Shown here: positions 1 to 8,979 of the stretch, in pieces
How the letters are laid out: every line of letters starts with the position of its first letter
Numbering within the stretch: the stretch's first letter is position 1
Assembly (NCBI RefSeq): GCF_014638095.1
Contig: NZ_BMFH01000001.1
Span: 2,241,227-2,305,226 of the forward strand
Reading direction: 5' to 3'
Length of the DNA stretch: 64,000 nucleotides
Source: Muriicola marianensis
GTDB taxonomy: Bacteria; Bacteroidota; Bacteroidia; Flavobacteriales; Flavobacteriaceae
Program-made: the position numbers and the translations under genes
The notes under the pieces: generated by a model
The model's database searches: none
Seen by the model: only the letters and a program-made list of their open reading frames with translations
What the model was told of the DNA's origin: nothing

Positions 1-297
1 TTTGGGAATTCTTTTGATGAGCTCTGTATTCTGATCGTGTTTCGCGCTATAGGACATCACCAGGGTTCCCCTGTTTCCATCCTGAGCCTCAATGGCAAAT
101 ACAACAGTAGCATCCTGGGGGTTGGTCATCCCTTCGAAACGGAAAAAGTCCACGATCCTAAGATCCTCCGGCCGGTAATTTTTTCCGGACACCGAACCTA
201 TGATCTCGGTGTCACCCGCTCTGAAGTCTTCGCGGAACCCCTCTTCGGTAAGCGAGTTCACTGCCTGTGAGAGTGAATCGTAATTCCTGTTGTTCAT
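1..297 (-). CDS. Small conserved Bacteroidota protein, 3' end outside window
   Basis: Reading the minus strand from the ATG at 297 gives 99 open codons that run off the left edge, starting MNNRNYDSLSQAVNSLTEEG and containing RPEDLRIVDFFRFEGMTNPQDATVVFAIEA. The pattern (a short helix, then an FRFEGM..P.D..V.YAI block) matches a small cytosolic family that is common in Bacteroidota. It is often mislabelled phosphoribosylpyrophosphate synthetase, although it lacks the PRPP-synthase motifs. No enzyme function can be claimed. The reading frame on the opposite strand is a shadow. Confidence 0.7.
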   Translation of the reverse strand, partial: MNNRNYDSLSQAVNSLTEEGFREDFRAGDTEIIGSVSGKNYRPEDLRIVDFFRFEGMTNPQDATVVFAIEAQDGNRGTLVMSYSAKHDQNTELIKRIPK

Positions 298-470
298 GAT
301 TGAATCGATTTTGTTTGAAATGAAAAGTCTTTTTCACAAACCGGCTATTCCCAAGGGAAGCAATGTGAAAACTATTCCTTCCCCTGGCCGGAGAGCGTAC
401 ATTAATATAGGGAAATTATTCCGGTAATTTAAGGCGGTGAGCCTCTGATATTACTGAATTTCCTGCCTTT

Positions 471-944
471 TTATGAAGGATCAGAAGGAGAGGATCTCAG
501 AATACAGTGCCTCACAACATCAGGCTCATCCGTCCCGATCCTGTACTTTTTACCATTTTTGAGCTCAATCTCCACCGCATCGAGGCCGGAAACGGAATAT
601 ATCCACATCCCGGGCCAGAACCATTTGCGGATGCCCTGTCCGTAATACCAGGGATTTCGTACAGCCTGAACCGAAGTGATATCCCGGAGGACAAATTTCT
701 TTCTGAATAATCCCAAGCCCATGCGGATCCGTAAATGATGCTCGTCAATTGTGATCCTGAGGGATGCGATTGTGAAGAGGAAGCCCACGATGAGCACCAT
801 TATCGAGGTCATAAGGAAATTAGGGCCCGAGTCATAAGAAGGGGGCTCGGCCAGGGCCGAGAGGTACACCCGGGTAAAGAAGGTCCCTGCGGCCAGGGTC
901 AGCAGCAAGGTCAGATAGCTGTACTGGGTACGAGCGTAGTGCAT
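471..944 (-). CDS. Membrane protein with PH-like domain
   Basis: 157 residues. Two hydrophobic segments (about residues 9-30 and 44-63) are followed by a soluble beta-rich part, about 64-150, with ITIDEHHLRIRMGLGLFRKK and later VEIELKNGKKYRIGTDEPD. This layout (two membrane helices, then a bacterial PH-like domain) is seen in small YdbT-like membrane proteins of unknown role. It stands alone, and the genes on either side are also minus strand but well separated. The function is not known. Confidence 0.65.
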   Translation of the reverse strand: MHYARTQYSYLTLLLTLAAGTFFTRVYLSALAEPPSYDSGPNFLMTSIMVLIVGFLFTIASLRITIDEHHLRIRMGLGLFRKKFVLRDITSVQAVRNPWYYGQGIRKWFWPGMWIYSVSGLDAVEIELKNGKKYRIGTDEPDVVRHCILRSSPSDPS

Positions 945-1136
945 AACAGGAGATAAAACAGGGTATATAAATTCCTTATCCTGTAACTAAGGTATTCAAT
1001 TTATAATCACGAATTTTTGCCTTCTCTACCTTAAACACAGAAGCGGCTTTAAAGGAAGGTCCTTTTAAACCGCTACCGTTCCGGCAATGGGCTGCTTCAG
1101 TAGCAAACCCTTCCTGTAGAGAGAGCCGAAGTTGTG

Positions 1137-1346
1137 TTATTTGTCTTTAACCGGGCAGGTGCTAATACCAAACGGGGCATAGAGCGGGCAGAAACTGACA
1201 AAGCTTGTAAGCAAAAATACTGCGGCAAGGATGACAAGTACCAGCCCTAAGGTCCCTGAGATAGTTCCTGTATAGTAGAGTACGCCGATTACGGCGGCTA
1301 TGACGATTCTGATGACCCTGTCTGTTGATCCCATATTTTTTTTCAT
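1137..1346 (-). CDS. DUF2892 (YgaP-like) small membrane protein
   Basis: 69 residues from the ATG at 1346 (MKKNMGSTDRVIRIVIAAVI). The longer open frame back to 1430 is not needed and overlaps the preceding regulator gene. The N-terminal MGxxDRxxR signature, the glycine-rich hydrophobic hairpin and the late FCPLYAPFGISTC segment are typical of the DUF2892 inner-membrane family. It lies 77 bp after the Crp/Fnr gene on the same strand, so it may be co-transcribed with it. In many bacteria this domain goes with sulfur or rhodanese functions, but none is seen here. Confidence 0.8.
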   Translation of the reverse strand: MKKNMGSTDRVIRIVIAAVIGVLYYTGTISGTLGLVLVILAAVFLLTSFVSFCPLYAPFGISTCPVKDK

Positions 1347-1423
1347 CGCATTGAATTTTTGTGGTTGTTGCACTATTGCCCTACAAAGATTTGCAATGAA
1401 AACGACCTGTGCAGTGACTGCGG

Positions 1424-2056
1424 TCACCACTCCCTGATGATACGGATCCCGTCTGAGTCCTGTACCACCTTTTCATCGACCTCCAATTTTTTGAGGACCC
1501 TGGTCACGACCTCCCGGGCGGTACCCAGCTCGTTGGCGATCTGATTATGGCTCATCCTGATGGCATCGCCCTGGGTCAGGTCGATTTTTCGTTTCAGGTG
1601 GTCGTACAACCTTTTGTCCATCTTGTCTAGCAGGAGATGGCTGATGGTATCCAGGAGTTCTGTATACCTCAGATTGAACTGGTTGTAGAACAGGGTATTG
1701 AATTCCGGATATTCCTTCAGCCAGGCCGGCAGGTATCGGACAGGGATAAGCAGGATCCTGGAATCCTCTTCCGTGACAGCAAATACTTTGCTGGGGGTAT
1801 TTTTCAAGGAGGCATAGAAGGTCATCACACAGCTTTGGGCCGGTTCGATGTAGTAGAGTAATAACTCCCTCTCTTCAAACCTCGAATACACCTTTACCAG
1901 TCCCTCTATCACAATGGGCAACACCTTGACGTACTGCTCTTCCCGAAGGATCTCAGTACCTTTTGGGATGTCTTTTATCTCGGATTGCTCCCGGATCTGT
2001 GCAACCAGTTCCGGTTGTAAGAATGATAGAATATGCGGGTCGAGTTCCATGTCCAA
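1424..2056 (-). CDS. Crp/Fnr-family transcription regulator
   Basis: 210 residues. The N-terminal two thirds form a cyclic-nucleotide-binding-like beta barrel (EREQLLLYYIEPAQSC-type region near residues 70-95). The C-terminal part holds a winged HTH with SHNQIANELGTAREVVTRVLKKLE near residues 168-192, a clear Crp-type recognition helix. No cysteine cluster is visible in the N-terminus, so an Fnr-type iron-sulfur sensor is unlikely. It lies 9 bp after the CPBP protease gene and before the DUF2892 gene, so the three probably form one operon. The ligand and targets are not evident. Confidence 0.88.
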   Translation of the reverse strand: MDMELDPHILSFLQPELVAQIREQSEIKDIPKGTEILREEQYVKVLPIVIEGLVKVYSRFEERELLLYYIEPAQSCVMTFYASLKNTPSKVFAVTEEDSRILLIPVRYLPAWLKEYPEFNTLFYNQFNLRYTELLDTISHLLLDKMDKRLYDHLKRKIDLTQGDAIRMSHNQIANELGTAREVVTRVLKKLEVDEKVVQDSDGIRIIREW

Positions 2057-2065
2057 AATGATAGA

Positions 2066-2818
2066 TTACTGCATTCTGCTTATAGGCTCCCCGTTATTTT
2101 CCTCTTCCTGAAGGATATCCCGAACCACCAGGTCCTGTACGGTATGGATCAACATTACCGGATAAAGGGAATCAAAGACGATATAATATACCCCGAAAAG
2201 CAGGCCGAGGAAGGTCGACTTTACAACTTCCTTTCCCAGGTACAAATGACCTACACCAAATACCAAAGTGGAAAGGAGTAAGATGTATACCAGGTGGAGG
2301 GATGGGAAAATCACAGCCAGCGCAAAAAACAGATACCCCCTGTAGATGATTTCTTCCGTGATGCCGGCAGAAAGTGATAGGTAATTCCAGACTTTTTTCT
2401 CCCTGGCCGTGATGGGCAGGAAGAAATTAAAATCATCGGGAATGCTCCCCGCGAGTTTCTTCCTTTTTTCAGATTTGGATCTGAAAATACTGATGTAGTA
2501 GAGATTCTGTCCCAGGTGCATGATGTAAAGCACGATGCCCGGATAAAAGATCCAGCCAGAAAGCGAAGACCTGTCAGGAAGGCCCCATCTAAATCCCAGA
2601 TCGGTAAGACTCACACCGGATAAAGGGATCAGCAGTAGGATCAAAAAGACGACCAACCAGGAGGCGAACATGCTCGACCTGTAAAAACTGATCTTGGAAT
2701 AGGGAAGCCCTTCAGCATACTTCCTTCTTAATTCCCTTATTCCTCTGATCCCGGATACGGGGTAGAGGACCATCAGGATGACCAGTATGAGGATAAAGAC
2801 GAACAGAAAAATATTCAT
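2066..2818 (-). CDS. CPBP-family intramembrane glutamic protease
   Basis: 250 residues with about six membrane helices. The family motif 1, TEEIIYRG (about residue 155), supplies the EExxxR residues. A second conserved block, TLVFGVGHLYLGKE, supplies the FxxxH motif, and a third histidine occurs near IHTVQDLV. These are the conserved active-site elements of the CPBP (Abi/Rce1-like) family. It is first in a probable operon with the Crp/Fnr gene, 9 bp away. The substrate is unknown; some family members act in bacteriocin immunity or membrane-protein processing. Confidence 0.88.
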   Translation of the reverse strand: MNIFLFVFILILVILMVLYPVSGIRGIRELRRKYAEGLPYSKISFYRSSMFASWLVVFLILLLIPLSGVSLTDLGFRWGLPDRSSLSGWIFYPGIVLYIMHLGQNLYYISIFRSKSEKRKKLAGSIPDDFNFFLPITAREKKVWNYLSLSAGITEEIIYRGYLFFALAVIFPSLHLVYILLLSTLVFGVGHLYLGKEVVKSTFLGLLFGVYYIVFDSLYPVMLIHTVQDLVVRDILQEEENNGEPISRMQ

Positions 2819-2887
2819 TTCCGGTTGTGTGTTTTCTTATGTCAACATTTGATCGGTTTCGTAAAAACTTAAAAAGTTCGCTTCGAA

Positions 2888-3889
2888 TTATTTTTTAAAA
2901 ACACTTTTGGGTATGTGCATGGTGACCAGCATATGGGGCATGTCTACCACTTCGGCTATTTTCAGATCGCCGATCAGGGAGCACAGCATATAGGCATCTC
3001 CTTCAGACATCCCATAGGTCTTGGACAGATGTTCGATCATATATTGGGTCGCCTTTTTGGCGGCCTCGTCGATGGTGGTTCCGAATCCGGTGGTTGCGTA
3101 ATAGTCTGCCGTCTCATACTGGGGTTCGGCGATCTTCTTATCCTTTATCACCTGCAGGCGAACCACAGCCCTCATATCGCATTCCACTGCTGTGCCTACC
3201 ACTTCCCCCAGGCCCTGTACAGCATGGGAATCCCCCAAAGAGAGTAAGGCGCCGTCCACAAAAACCGGCAGGTACACCGTGACCCCAACCGTCATATTCG
3301 GATCGTCCATATTGCCTCCATTAGCTCTGGGCGGAAAGGTCACTAGCATCTCGTCAGTAGTCGGAGCAACGCCTATGACCCCCAGAAAAGGTTTTAAGGG
3401 GATCACTATATTTTCTGAAAACCGGACTATGTTATTCTCCTTGTCGAGGGGAAATGTCTTAAAACCTTCAGCCTCTGAATCCCCGGCCAGAAAGCCGAAG
3501 TCGGGTCCCATTCCCGTCCACCCCCAGTCGCCGGGTTCCAGGTCCAGGATCTCCACAGACAGTACGTCTCCGGGGGAGGCCCCTTCCACATAGATCGGTC
3601 CTGTTAGGGTATGAATTTTATCCATATCCACCTTATGAAAATCCTCCAGGGTGGAATTGATATTTAATTGCCCGCCTGTGGCCTCTTGCGTATACACTTC
3701 TACTATGCTGCCATCCGGGACGGTTAACTGAGGCGGAATGGCACTGCTGAACTTGTTGTGGTTTTTATCTGCTGTGAGGGTGTATTGAGGTGTTGGATCT
3801 TCAACGACCACAGTTACCGGTTCTTCAACGGGTGCTTCCCGGCATCCCAGGCTTAAAAGAAAGCAGCTTAACAGGAATAATCTTTTCAT
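2888..3889 (-). CDS. Acetamidase/formamidase-family lipoprotein
   Basis: 333 residues. The N-terminus LFLLSCFLLSLGCREA is a lipoprotein signal with the acceptor cysteine near residue 16, so the protein should be membrane-anchored outside the cytoplasm. The body matches the FmdA/AmdA fold: GPIYVEGASPGDVLSVEILDL, then GDWGWTGMGPDFGFL, then PPRANGGNMDDPNM, then SLGDSHAVQGLGEVVGTAVEC, and a final MLVTMHIPKS. Family members hydrolyse short amides to ammonia and an acid, and the substrate here is not known. A TATCTTAG box 22 bp upstream (3912-3919) is a likely promoter. Confidence 0.88.
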   Translation of the reverse strand: MKRLFLLSCFLLSLGCREAPVEEPVTVVVEDPTPQYTLTADKNHNKFSSAIPPQLTVPDGSIVEVYTQEATGGQLNINSTLEDFHKVDMDKIHTLTGPIYVEGASPGDVLSVEILDLEPGDWGWTGMGPDFGFLAGDSEAEGFKTFPLDKENNIVRFSENIVIPLKPFLGVIGVAPTTDEMLVTFPPRANGGNMDDPNMTVGVTVYLPVFVDGALLSLGDSHAVQGLGEVVGTAVECDMRAVVRLQVIKDKKIAEPQYETADYYATTGFGTTIDEAAKKATQYMIEHLSKTYGMSEGDAYMLCSLIGDLKIAEVVDMPHMLVTMHIPKSVFKK

Positions 3890-3911
3890 GGGTGGTGTGA
3901 TATCAGTTTCT

Positions 3912-3919
3912 CTAAGATA
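3912..3919 (-). promoter_or_regulatory. TATCTTAG, candidate -7 box for the formamidase-like gene
   Basis: Minus-strand TATCTTAG sits 22 bp before the ATG at 3889. It fits the Bacteroidota -7 pattern TAnnTTTG with one change, and the same variant recurs before several single minus-strand genes in this window and inside the cassette repeats. No matching -33 box is evident. Confidence 0.45.
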
Positions 3920-4050
3920 GGGAATTCAGTTCAGGGCAGAGTCCGCTGGCTAAGTAAATAGGTTGCTCCTTTCTCATTTCCATGAAGTATGAAAAAGGGA
4001 CAAAATAGACCTGGGTTCTGCAATCACATGGCTATCCGACTTGGATGATC

Positions 4051-4458
4051 TTATGCTCCTGCGTCTGCCAGTTTCTTGGTATCCACGAATTGCTGGAAGG
4101 CGATGATTTTGCCATCGTCATCCAGGGTCCAGAAGTGGGCAGCCTGGGCATTATAGGCCTTGTCTGTTTCCTTCACCTTGGCGTCGTAACGCAAGGTGGC
4201 CAGGACCTTGTTGTCGTCCATGCCATGAAGTGTTACATCTTGAACACTAAAATGCTCATGGTTAGCTATCAGACGGGCAAACACCCCTTCCAGGACTGCG
4301 TTGGGGCCTATGTAGGGGTTCCCGTCCGCCAGGGAATTGCTTTCGGCTTCTTTCCATTCGATCTTGGGATGCATGGCACCCAGGACGGTTGGCATGTCGC
4401 CGGTGGAAAATGCATTGTAGACTTTGTCGATGATCTCGATGTTCTGTGTAGTGGTCAT
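4051..4458 (-). CDS. SnoaL-like / NTF2-fold protein
   Basis: 135 residues with no signal peptide. The N-terminal helix NIEIIDKVYNAFSTGDMPTV, then LGAMHPKIEWKEAES, the YIGPNAVLEGVF segment and the C-terminal FWTLDDDGKIIAFQQFVDT are the usual order of elements in SnoaL-like NTF2-fold proteins. Family members range from isomerases and cyclases to ligand-binding proteins, so no reaction can be named. It is a single gene with about 200 bp of non-coding DNA upstream, in which no structured repeat is evident. Confidence 0.8.
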   Translation of the reverse strand: MTTTQNIEIIDKVYNAFSTGDMPTVLGAMHPKIEWKEAESNSLADGNPYIGPNAVLEGVFARLIANHEHFSVQDVTLHGMDDNKVLATLRYDAKVKETDKAYNAQAAHFWTLDDDGKIIAFQQFVDTKKLADAGA

Positions 4459-4656
4459 AGGGTTGGTTTTAGAAGGTTTAATTTACTAAAAATTGAGTTA
4501 CTCCCGACTTCCCTGAACAAAAGACGCGGCAGGGCAAATCCGCCTTTGGGTTGACGCTTAACAGGGTATCCATGCGAAATAAGGAGTGGATCATTCTAAG
4601 GTACAGCTTCCGATATTTCAAATTTCGGCTTACACAGACTTTCTAATTCAATTCAT

Positions 4657-5148
4657 TTATTCCTCTCCCTGATCCTGGGGATTGTATGCCCAGCACTCCA
4701 TCTCCACCCTGGCTCCCAGGGCGAGTCCGCTGACGCCCATAGCAGAGCGGGTAGGGTATTTGCCGGCTTCGAAATACTGTGCGTAGATCTCATTGAAGGC
4801 AGACCATTCAGAAATATCAGCCAGCATGACTGTGCATTTGAAAACGTCCTCCAAACCAAGGCCATGCTGGGCGAGGGTCGCCTTTATCCTCTTAAACATC
4901 TGATGGGTCTCTGCTTCTAGGCCACCGGGGACCAGGCCCGACCCGTCATCTGCTTCTCCCACGTCGCCGGAGAGATAGAGGATATCCCCTACCTGCACCG
5001 CACTGGAAAAGGGATAGGGGAGTTCAGAAGGGGTGAAGACCGGCTCTTGTTTTTCGGTCGTGGCCGTTTCTCCTGATTTTTCCTGTTGATTGTTATGACA
5101 GCTAAGCAGGACAAGGCATATCAGTAAGCCTGTAATACGGGTTTTCAT
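4657..5148 (-). CDS. RidA (YjgF/YER057c/UK114)-family lipoprotein
   Basis: 163 residues. MKTRITGLLICLVLLSCHNN is a lipoprotein signal with the acceptor Cys at 17. The rest is a RidA fold: YPFSSAVQVGDILYLSGDVG, then the helix with MFKRIKATLAQHGLGLEDV, KCTVMLADI and the end PTRSAMGVSGLALGARVEMEC. The arginine in PTRSAM corresponds to the substrate-binding arginine of imine deaminases. Cytosolic RidA removes reactive enamines/imines. An exported lipid-anchored copy is less usual, and its substrate is not known. Confidence 0.87.
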   Translation of the reverse strand: MKTRITGLLICLVLLSCHNNQQEKSGETATTEKQEPVFTPSELPYPFSSAVQVGDILYLSGDVGEADDGSGLVPGGLEAETHQMFKRIKATLAQHGLGLEDVFKCTVMLADISEWSAFNEIYAQYFEAGKYPTRSAMGVSGLALGARVEMECWAYNPQDQGEE

Positions 5149-5276
5149 ATGGTCTGATTAATTGGTGAAACTATGGGGTCCCGTGTTGGGCGGGTGCCAC
5201 ACAGTGCAGAAGGTAATCATTTTCAGTCAGAGGAACATAAGTGGAAAGGTCTAAGAGTTTTGGACATCGACCTACA

Positions 5277-6158
5277 TCAGATGCTGAGTACCTGATATGT
5301 CCTGGACCACGTTGTGGATTGGCCGGGCATAAGGGATATGGTGTGGAAGAGTTCCGGGCTGATCACGTGGGTCCACCCCCAAAGGTTTACTTTGTCTGTC
5401 TGAAAACTCCCGCTTTCGCTTAGGCGGATGCCCTGAGAACGGTGGGTCAGTGTCCAGCCAGCTTCTGCCCGTGTATTTCCGTTAAGCGGACTGAAAAAGA
5501 ACTGATCTTTGGGTGAAGCTTTGAAACTTACCTGATTCTGTCCGAGGACTGCCTTGCCCTCCGGGTTCACCGTTTCCTCAAACAGGTCAGGACTGAGTGG
5601 GAAGGGGAACTCGACTGCATAATGGGGCCCGATGGGATCGCGGTCGATCCCGAGGAAGTTGTGGACGTATTCCGAAGTATGGATCTCTTTTTCGCCCGTG
5701 TTGACCAGGTGGTAATGGATGGCAAAGCCGCTTTCCTGCAATTCGATATCTTTCCTCAGCACATAGGCATATCCATTGACATCTTTGGAGGTACAAAGTA
5801 CTGTGACCCGGTCCGGTCCCTGGAGAAAGTCGAAATGGGCGGGATCAATGGTATAGGGCTTATGAAAGAGGTAGGAATCCCCGTCTTTTTTGAGCAGGCC
5901 TACCCCGATCTTGTGAAACCAGCCGCCTTTCTCTGCCTCCTCAAAACCCAAAGCGGTAGCTATCCCAAATTCATTGTACAAGCCCTTGCCAATTTGGTCC
6001 TCATTCCGGCTATCCGGTTTCTCTGACCGGGTGAGGGTTATTCCATGATAGATCACCTCCGATATTTTCCCCGTCCAGTCAAATCGCGACCCCTGATAAC
6101 ACTCGAAGGGGGCGTCGATCTGTATTTTAAGGTTCGAATTCTGAAGGATATAACCCAT
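5277..6158 (-). CDS. Galactose-mutarotase-like protein
   Basis: 293 residues with no signal peptide. It is beta-rich throughout (FECYQGSRFDWTGKISEV near the start, IHYHLVNTGEKEIHTSEYVHNFLGID in the middle, WGWTHVISPELFHTISLMPGQ at the end), with the histidine-containing TSEYVHNF block and a late glutamate. This is the general pattern of aldose 1-epimerase-like folds. It may interconvert sugar anomers, but the catalytic pair is not certain from reading alone. A TAATTTAG box starts only 2 bp before the ATG, which could mean a leaderless message or chance. Confidence 0.7.
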   Translation of the reverse strand: MGYILQNSNLKIQIDAPFECYQGSRFDWTGKISEVIYHGITLTRSEKPDSRNEDQIGKGLYNEFGIATALGFEEAEKGGWFHKIGVGLLKKDGDSYLFHKPYTIDPAHFDFLQGPDRVTVLCTSKDVNGYAYVLRKDIELQESGFAIHYHLVNTGEKEIHTSEYVHNFLGIDRDPIGPHYAVEFPFPLSPDLFEETVNPEGKAVLGQNQVSFKASPKDQFFFSPLNGNTRAEAGWTLTHRSQGIRLSESGSFQTDKVNLWGWTHVISPELFHTISLMPGQSTTWSRTYQVLSI

Positions 6159-6281
6159 ACCTAAATTAAAAGAGACTCTTATTTGTTGTAGACCATGCCG
6201 ATAATTCCGTTTTCTCGAAGAAAGAACCTCGGGCTAAATGATGTATGATTACGGTTAAGGGGTTATAGACACTGGTTTCCT

Positions 6282-6755
6282 CTAGTGTCCTTCCAGCTGT
6301 CTTTGGTATTCCTCTGCATCATAGGTCCCTATGGATTCCTGCACTAATCCTTCCTCGTTCATCGTCCATTCCTCGAACCCGCTAAAATCAACCCGATTTC
6401 CATTGCCGCCTGGCCCATTGTAAGTGCCTTTGAACGTCCAGTAGTAGCGGTATTTTCCATCTACCTGGGTTAAACTGTCCATGGTGAGTTCCAGATCCGG
6501 AAAGGCCTCCATGTAGGATCTTGCGGTTTCTGTCAGCTCTTTTCGCCCGATAGCCGGTGTTCCGTTATTCACGGTCAAAGAACCGTCTTCAGCATAAAAT
6601 GCTGCCATGTTCTCAGGGACTTTACTGTTCCAGGCTTCCGTATATTCCTGGCCGAACTTGACCATTTGGTTGTATTTAGACTTGTCTGTGTTGCAACCCA
6701 TGATGGCTATTAGAAGGATGCAAACCACTGGAGGATAGGATATTTTGGATTTCAT
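6282..6755 (-). CDS. SnoaL-like lipoprotein
   Basis: 157 residues. The signal VVCILLIAIMGCNTDK gives a lipobox with Cys near 21. The mature part is an NTF2/SnoaL fold: KFGQEYTEAWNSKVPENMAAFYAEDGSLTVN, IGRKELTETARSYMEAFPDLELTM, then a beta sheet ending TMNEEGLVQESIGTYDAEEY. It follows the 342-residue membrane-protein gene by 10 bp on the same strand, so the two are probably co-transcribed. The ligand is unknown. Confidence 0.83.
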   Translation of the reverse strand: MKSKISYPPVVCILLIAIMGCNTDKSKYNQMVKFGQEYTEAWNSKVPENMAAFYAEDGSLTVNNGTPAIGRKELTETARSYMEAFPDLELTMDSLTQVDGKYRYYWTFKGTYNGPGGNGNRVDFSGFEEWTMNEEGLVQESIGTYDAEEYQRQLEGH

Positions 6756-6765
6756 AGTCTTTAAA

Positions 6766-7794
6766 TTACAGTTCAGATGATCTGTTTACAGCCCGAATCA
6801 CTCGGTTTACAAACTCTGCTTTATCGTCTACATAAAATGCCAGGTTTTTATAGGTCCGTGTAATCCCATAGGGTCGCACCAGCTCATTTTCTTCTTTCAG
6901 TCGGATCAGGACATTGTGGCTTTCCAGGGATCCCAGGAAGGAAAGTTTTCGGGTCTCACGGTCCCATTCCTGATCACCCGAGGAAAGTTCTATACTCTCG
7001 ATGAGGTCCATTTTGATGGATGTTTCGCACATCATGCCGTATCGCAGCAACAGTGCATCCTTTTCGATGGCGATGGGTCTTTGGTACATGGATTTCAGGA
7101 ACCCGAAGAGCTGGAGACCGGAATAGATGCTCAAAGAAGTCAGGATCCAGGCAGCTACAAGGTTCCATTTAGCAAGTAGGATGTGTAATACGACTGTTTC
7201 AATGGCCACGATCAATAAGATCGCGATCAGCAGGGACACCGTTCCACTATCTTTGTGGTATGTGTATTCATCTTTGTTGATTTGTCTTTTTTTCCAGGAA
7301 ATGAAGCCGTAGTAAAAGACGGATATCTCGGTCACCACGGGCATGACCACACCCCTTGGCAGGATCTCATCACAGGTGGCTTTCAGGGCTGTGTAAAAGT
7401 CGACAGATCCCTTTTTGTGAAGCCTGTACCGCCTGATCGCTTTCCTCAGATGGTAGATCACATAAAACACCACAGCCAGTTCTAACAGGGGAAGGACCCA
7501 GGCCTTGAACAGGTCAAGGTAATATTGATTCTGGGAAGGTATGATGAGGGAACAAACCACGATGCCGGCAATCAAAAAAGGAAGGACGGTGAGCCTGGGA
7601 ATGTTAGTTTTTCTGATAAGGAGAAAGTAGATAAGGGGTACGGTAAAAAGTAAATCAATGATGATCCCTGCAGAAAGAGGGGCCGGATGAGCTTCAAAAA
7701 TGGAGGATTTTGCAAGGAGTACCAGCAGAACGATGATTGATATCGGCACCCCAAAGATGACCAGGCTCTTATAGACGTTCAATGTTCCGTTCAT
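6766..7794 (-). CDS. Polytopic membrane protein, unknown function
   Basis: 342 residues. Hydrophobic segments lie near residues 9-28, 38-60, 68-85, 90-112, 180-200 and 205-225. They are followed by a soluble C-terminal part of about 110 residues with DALLLRYGMMCETSIKMDLI and SHNVLIRLKEENELVRPYGI, which looks like a PH-like or regulatory beta domain. The family was not recognised. It is first in a two-gene unit with the SnoaL-like lipoprotein. A repeat fragment with a TATCTTAG promoter-like box lies 52 bp upstream. Confidence 0.7.
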   Translation of the reverse strand: MNGTLNVYKSLVIFGVPISIIVLLVLLAKSSIFEAHPAPLSAGIIIDLLFTVPLIYFLLIRKTNIPRLTVLPFLIAGIVVCSLIIPSQNQYYLDLFKAWVLPLLELAVVFYVIYHLRKAIRRYRLHKKGSVDFYTALKATCDEILPRGVVMPVVTEISVFYYGFISWKKRQINKDEYTYHKDSGTVSLLIAILLIVAIETVVLHILLAKWNLVAAWILTSLSIYSGLQLFGFLKSMYQRPIAIEKDALLLRYGMMCETSIKMDLIESIELSSGDQEWDRETRKLSFLGSLESHNVLIRLKEENELVRPYGITRTYKNLAFYVDDKAEFVNRVIRAVNRSSEL

Positions 7795-7800
7795 CTCACC

Positions 7801-7872
7801 TGTTAAAGGCCGCCCTGCCTCGAGGCCAGGGCAGATTTGTTTTCTCTAAGATAGGAAATAAGCGCAGACCTG
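7801..7872 (-). repeat. Degenerate cassette-repeat fragment
   Basis: The block at 7846-7871 is identical over 26 bases to 16372-16397 inside repeat D of the cassette array, and the bases before it (TTTGTTTT region) are also similar. It contains minus-strand TATCTTAG (7846-7853) facing the gene at 6766-7794. The outer arms and end boxes of a complete repeat are not visible, so it looks like the promoter-bearing centre of an old repeat. Confidence 0.55.
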
Positions 7873-8374
7873 TGAAAACAATAAACCCAGTTGACAGAGA
7901 GATTCGGATGTATAAATGGGGGCTTGGGTAGAGAATACAGGTGAAATACCTAGATATAAACCTGGGGTAAAAAGAGTGTAATTCCCTTCTTAATTGAGCT
8001 AGTCAGGCCCGTAAAAATTTCCGAAACTATAGCTTGTAATCTTCTTATTTTGAGTACATTTAACTACTTTTTTTAAGGCATGAAAATGCGCTTATGGACG
8101 GTTCAGCCTGTCTGATCTGCCAAAGAAGACAGGATATATCTTTTAGCCTGTAGGAACGTAATTTTCGGTCTTTATATTCGGGTACATCAAAGACCTTTCC
8201 TACCGGTTCCTTTCAGAAGTTATTTGTATTACTTTTTACTCAAGTTACTTTTTCCAGACAACGTCAATACATCTTCTGCCTTCGCTCTGTGGGTCATGGA
8301 CCGGGGCCGACCGCAAGGGCTTCCGCGGGGAATGGAAGCCGAGAAGTATAACAATCTAACCTTATTAACAGAAA
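7873..8374. other. Gene-poor stretch with short stop-broken frame
   Basis: This stretch has no convincing gene. From 8080 a plus-strand frame begins MKMRLWTVQPV and stops after 11 codons. That start resembles the N-terminus of DUF3841 proteins, so it could be a relic, but the match is too short to rely on. The divergent genes on either side (minus gene starting at 7794, plus gene starting at 8375) would need their promoters here. Confidence 0.35.
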
Positions 8375-8959
8375 ATGAAAAAAAAATCTATGTGGCCTGT
8401 CCTGGCTATACTCGCAGGGATGGGTTGTAATAGCCCGAAGGAAACACCTCCCAAGGATCTCGCCTTGCTGACGGTCAAAACCGATGAAGTTTCGGTTTCC
8501 AGAGGTGCGTACTTGGTAAATACTATCGGCTGTGCCGATTGCCATTCACCTAAAATGATGTCTGATCACGGCTTCGTGGTGGATCCCGCCCGAAACCTCT
8601 CAGGCCACCCTTCTGATGAGGGTGTGCCCGAGGCTTTCAATAAAGAAATGGAGGGGGTCCTGATGTTCAACATGCACGGTACTGCCCAAAAAGGTCCGTG
8701 GGGAGTTTCTTTTGCCGCCAACATTACCCCGGATGCGACAGGGATAGGCAATTGGTCAGAAGAACAATTCCTGACCGCCATCAAAAAAGGGAAGTTCAAG
8801 GGCTTGGAAGGAAGCCGTACACTGTTGCCCCTGATGCCCTGGGAGTATTACAGGAACTTAACGGACGCAGACATTAAGTCTATCTTTGCTTACCTGAAGA
8901 CCGTTACCCCTGTGGATAATGTGGTCCCACCCCCAATCCCGCCCACAGGAGTTCAATAA
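8375..8959 (+). CDS. Class I cytochrome c lipoprotein
   Basis: 194 residues. MWPVLAILAGMGCNSPK is a lipoprotein signal with the acceptor Cys at 18. The haem site CADCH lies at residues 53-57 (RGAYLVNTIGCADCHSPK), and the late LLPLMPWEYYRNLTDADIKSIFAYLKTV supplies the likely axial methionine and the C-terminal helix of a mono-haem cytochrome c. It should sit in the periplasm, lipid-anchored, as an electron carrier. It is the only plus-strand gene in the first 13 kb and has its own terminator at 8980-9013. The redox partner is not shown by the neighbours. Confidence 0.9.
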   Translation: MKKKSMWPVLAILAGMGCNSPKETPPKDLALLTVKTDEVSVSRGAYLVNTIGCADCHSPKMMSDHGFVVDPARNLSGHPSDEGVPEAFNKEMEGVLMFNMHGTAQKGPWGVSFAANITPDATGIGNWSEEQFLTAIKKGKFKGLEGSRTLLPLMPWEYYRNLTDADIKSIFAYLKTVTPVDNVVPPPIPPTGVQ

Positions 8960-8979
8960 GAATAACTGGTGTTAGTTGA

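Noticed and set aside
4045-4554. 169-residue plus-strand frame
   Set aside because: It is the antisense shadow of the SnoaL-like gene, which has clear family motifs.
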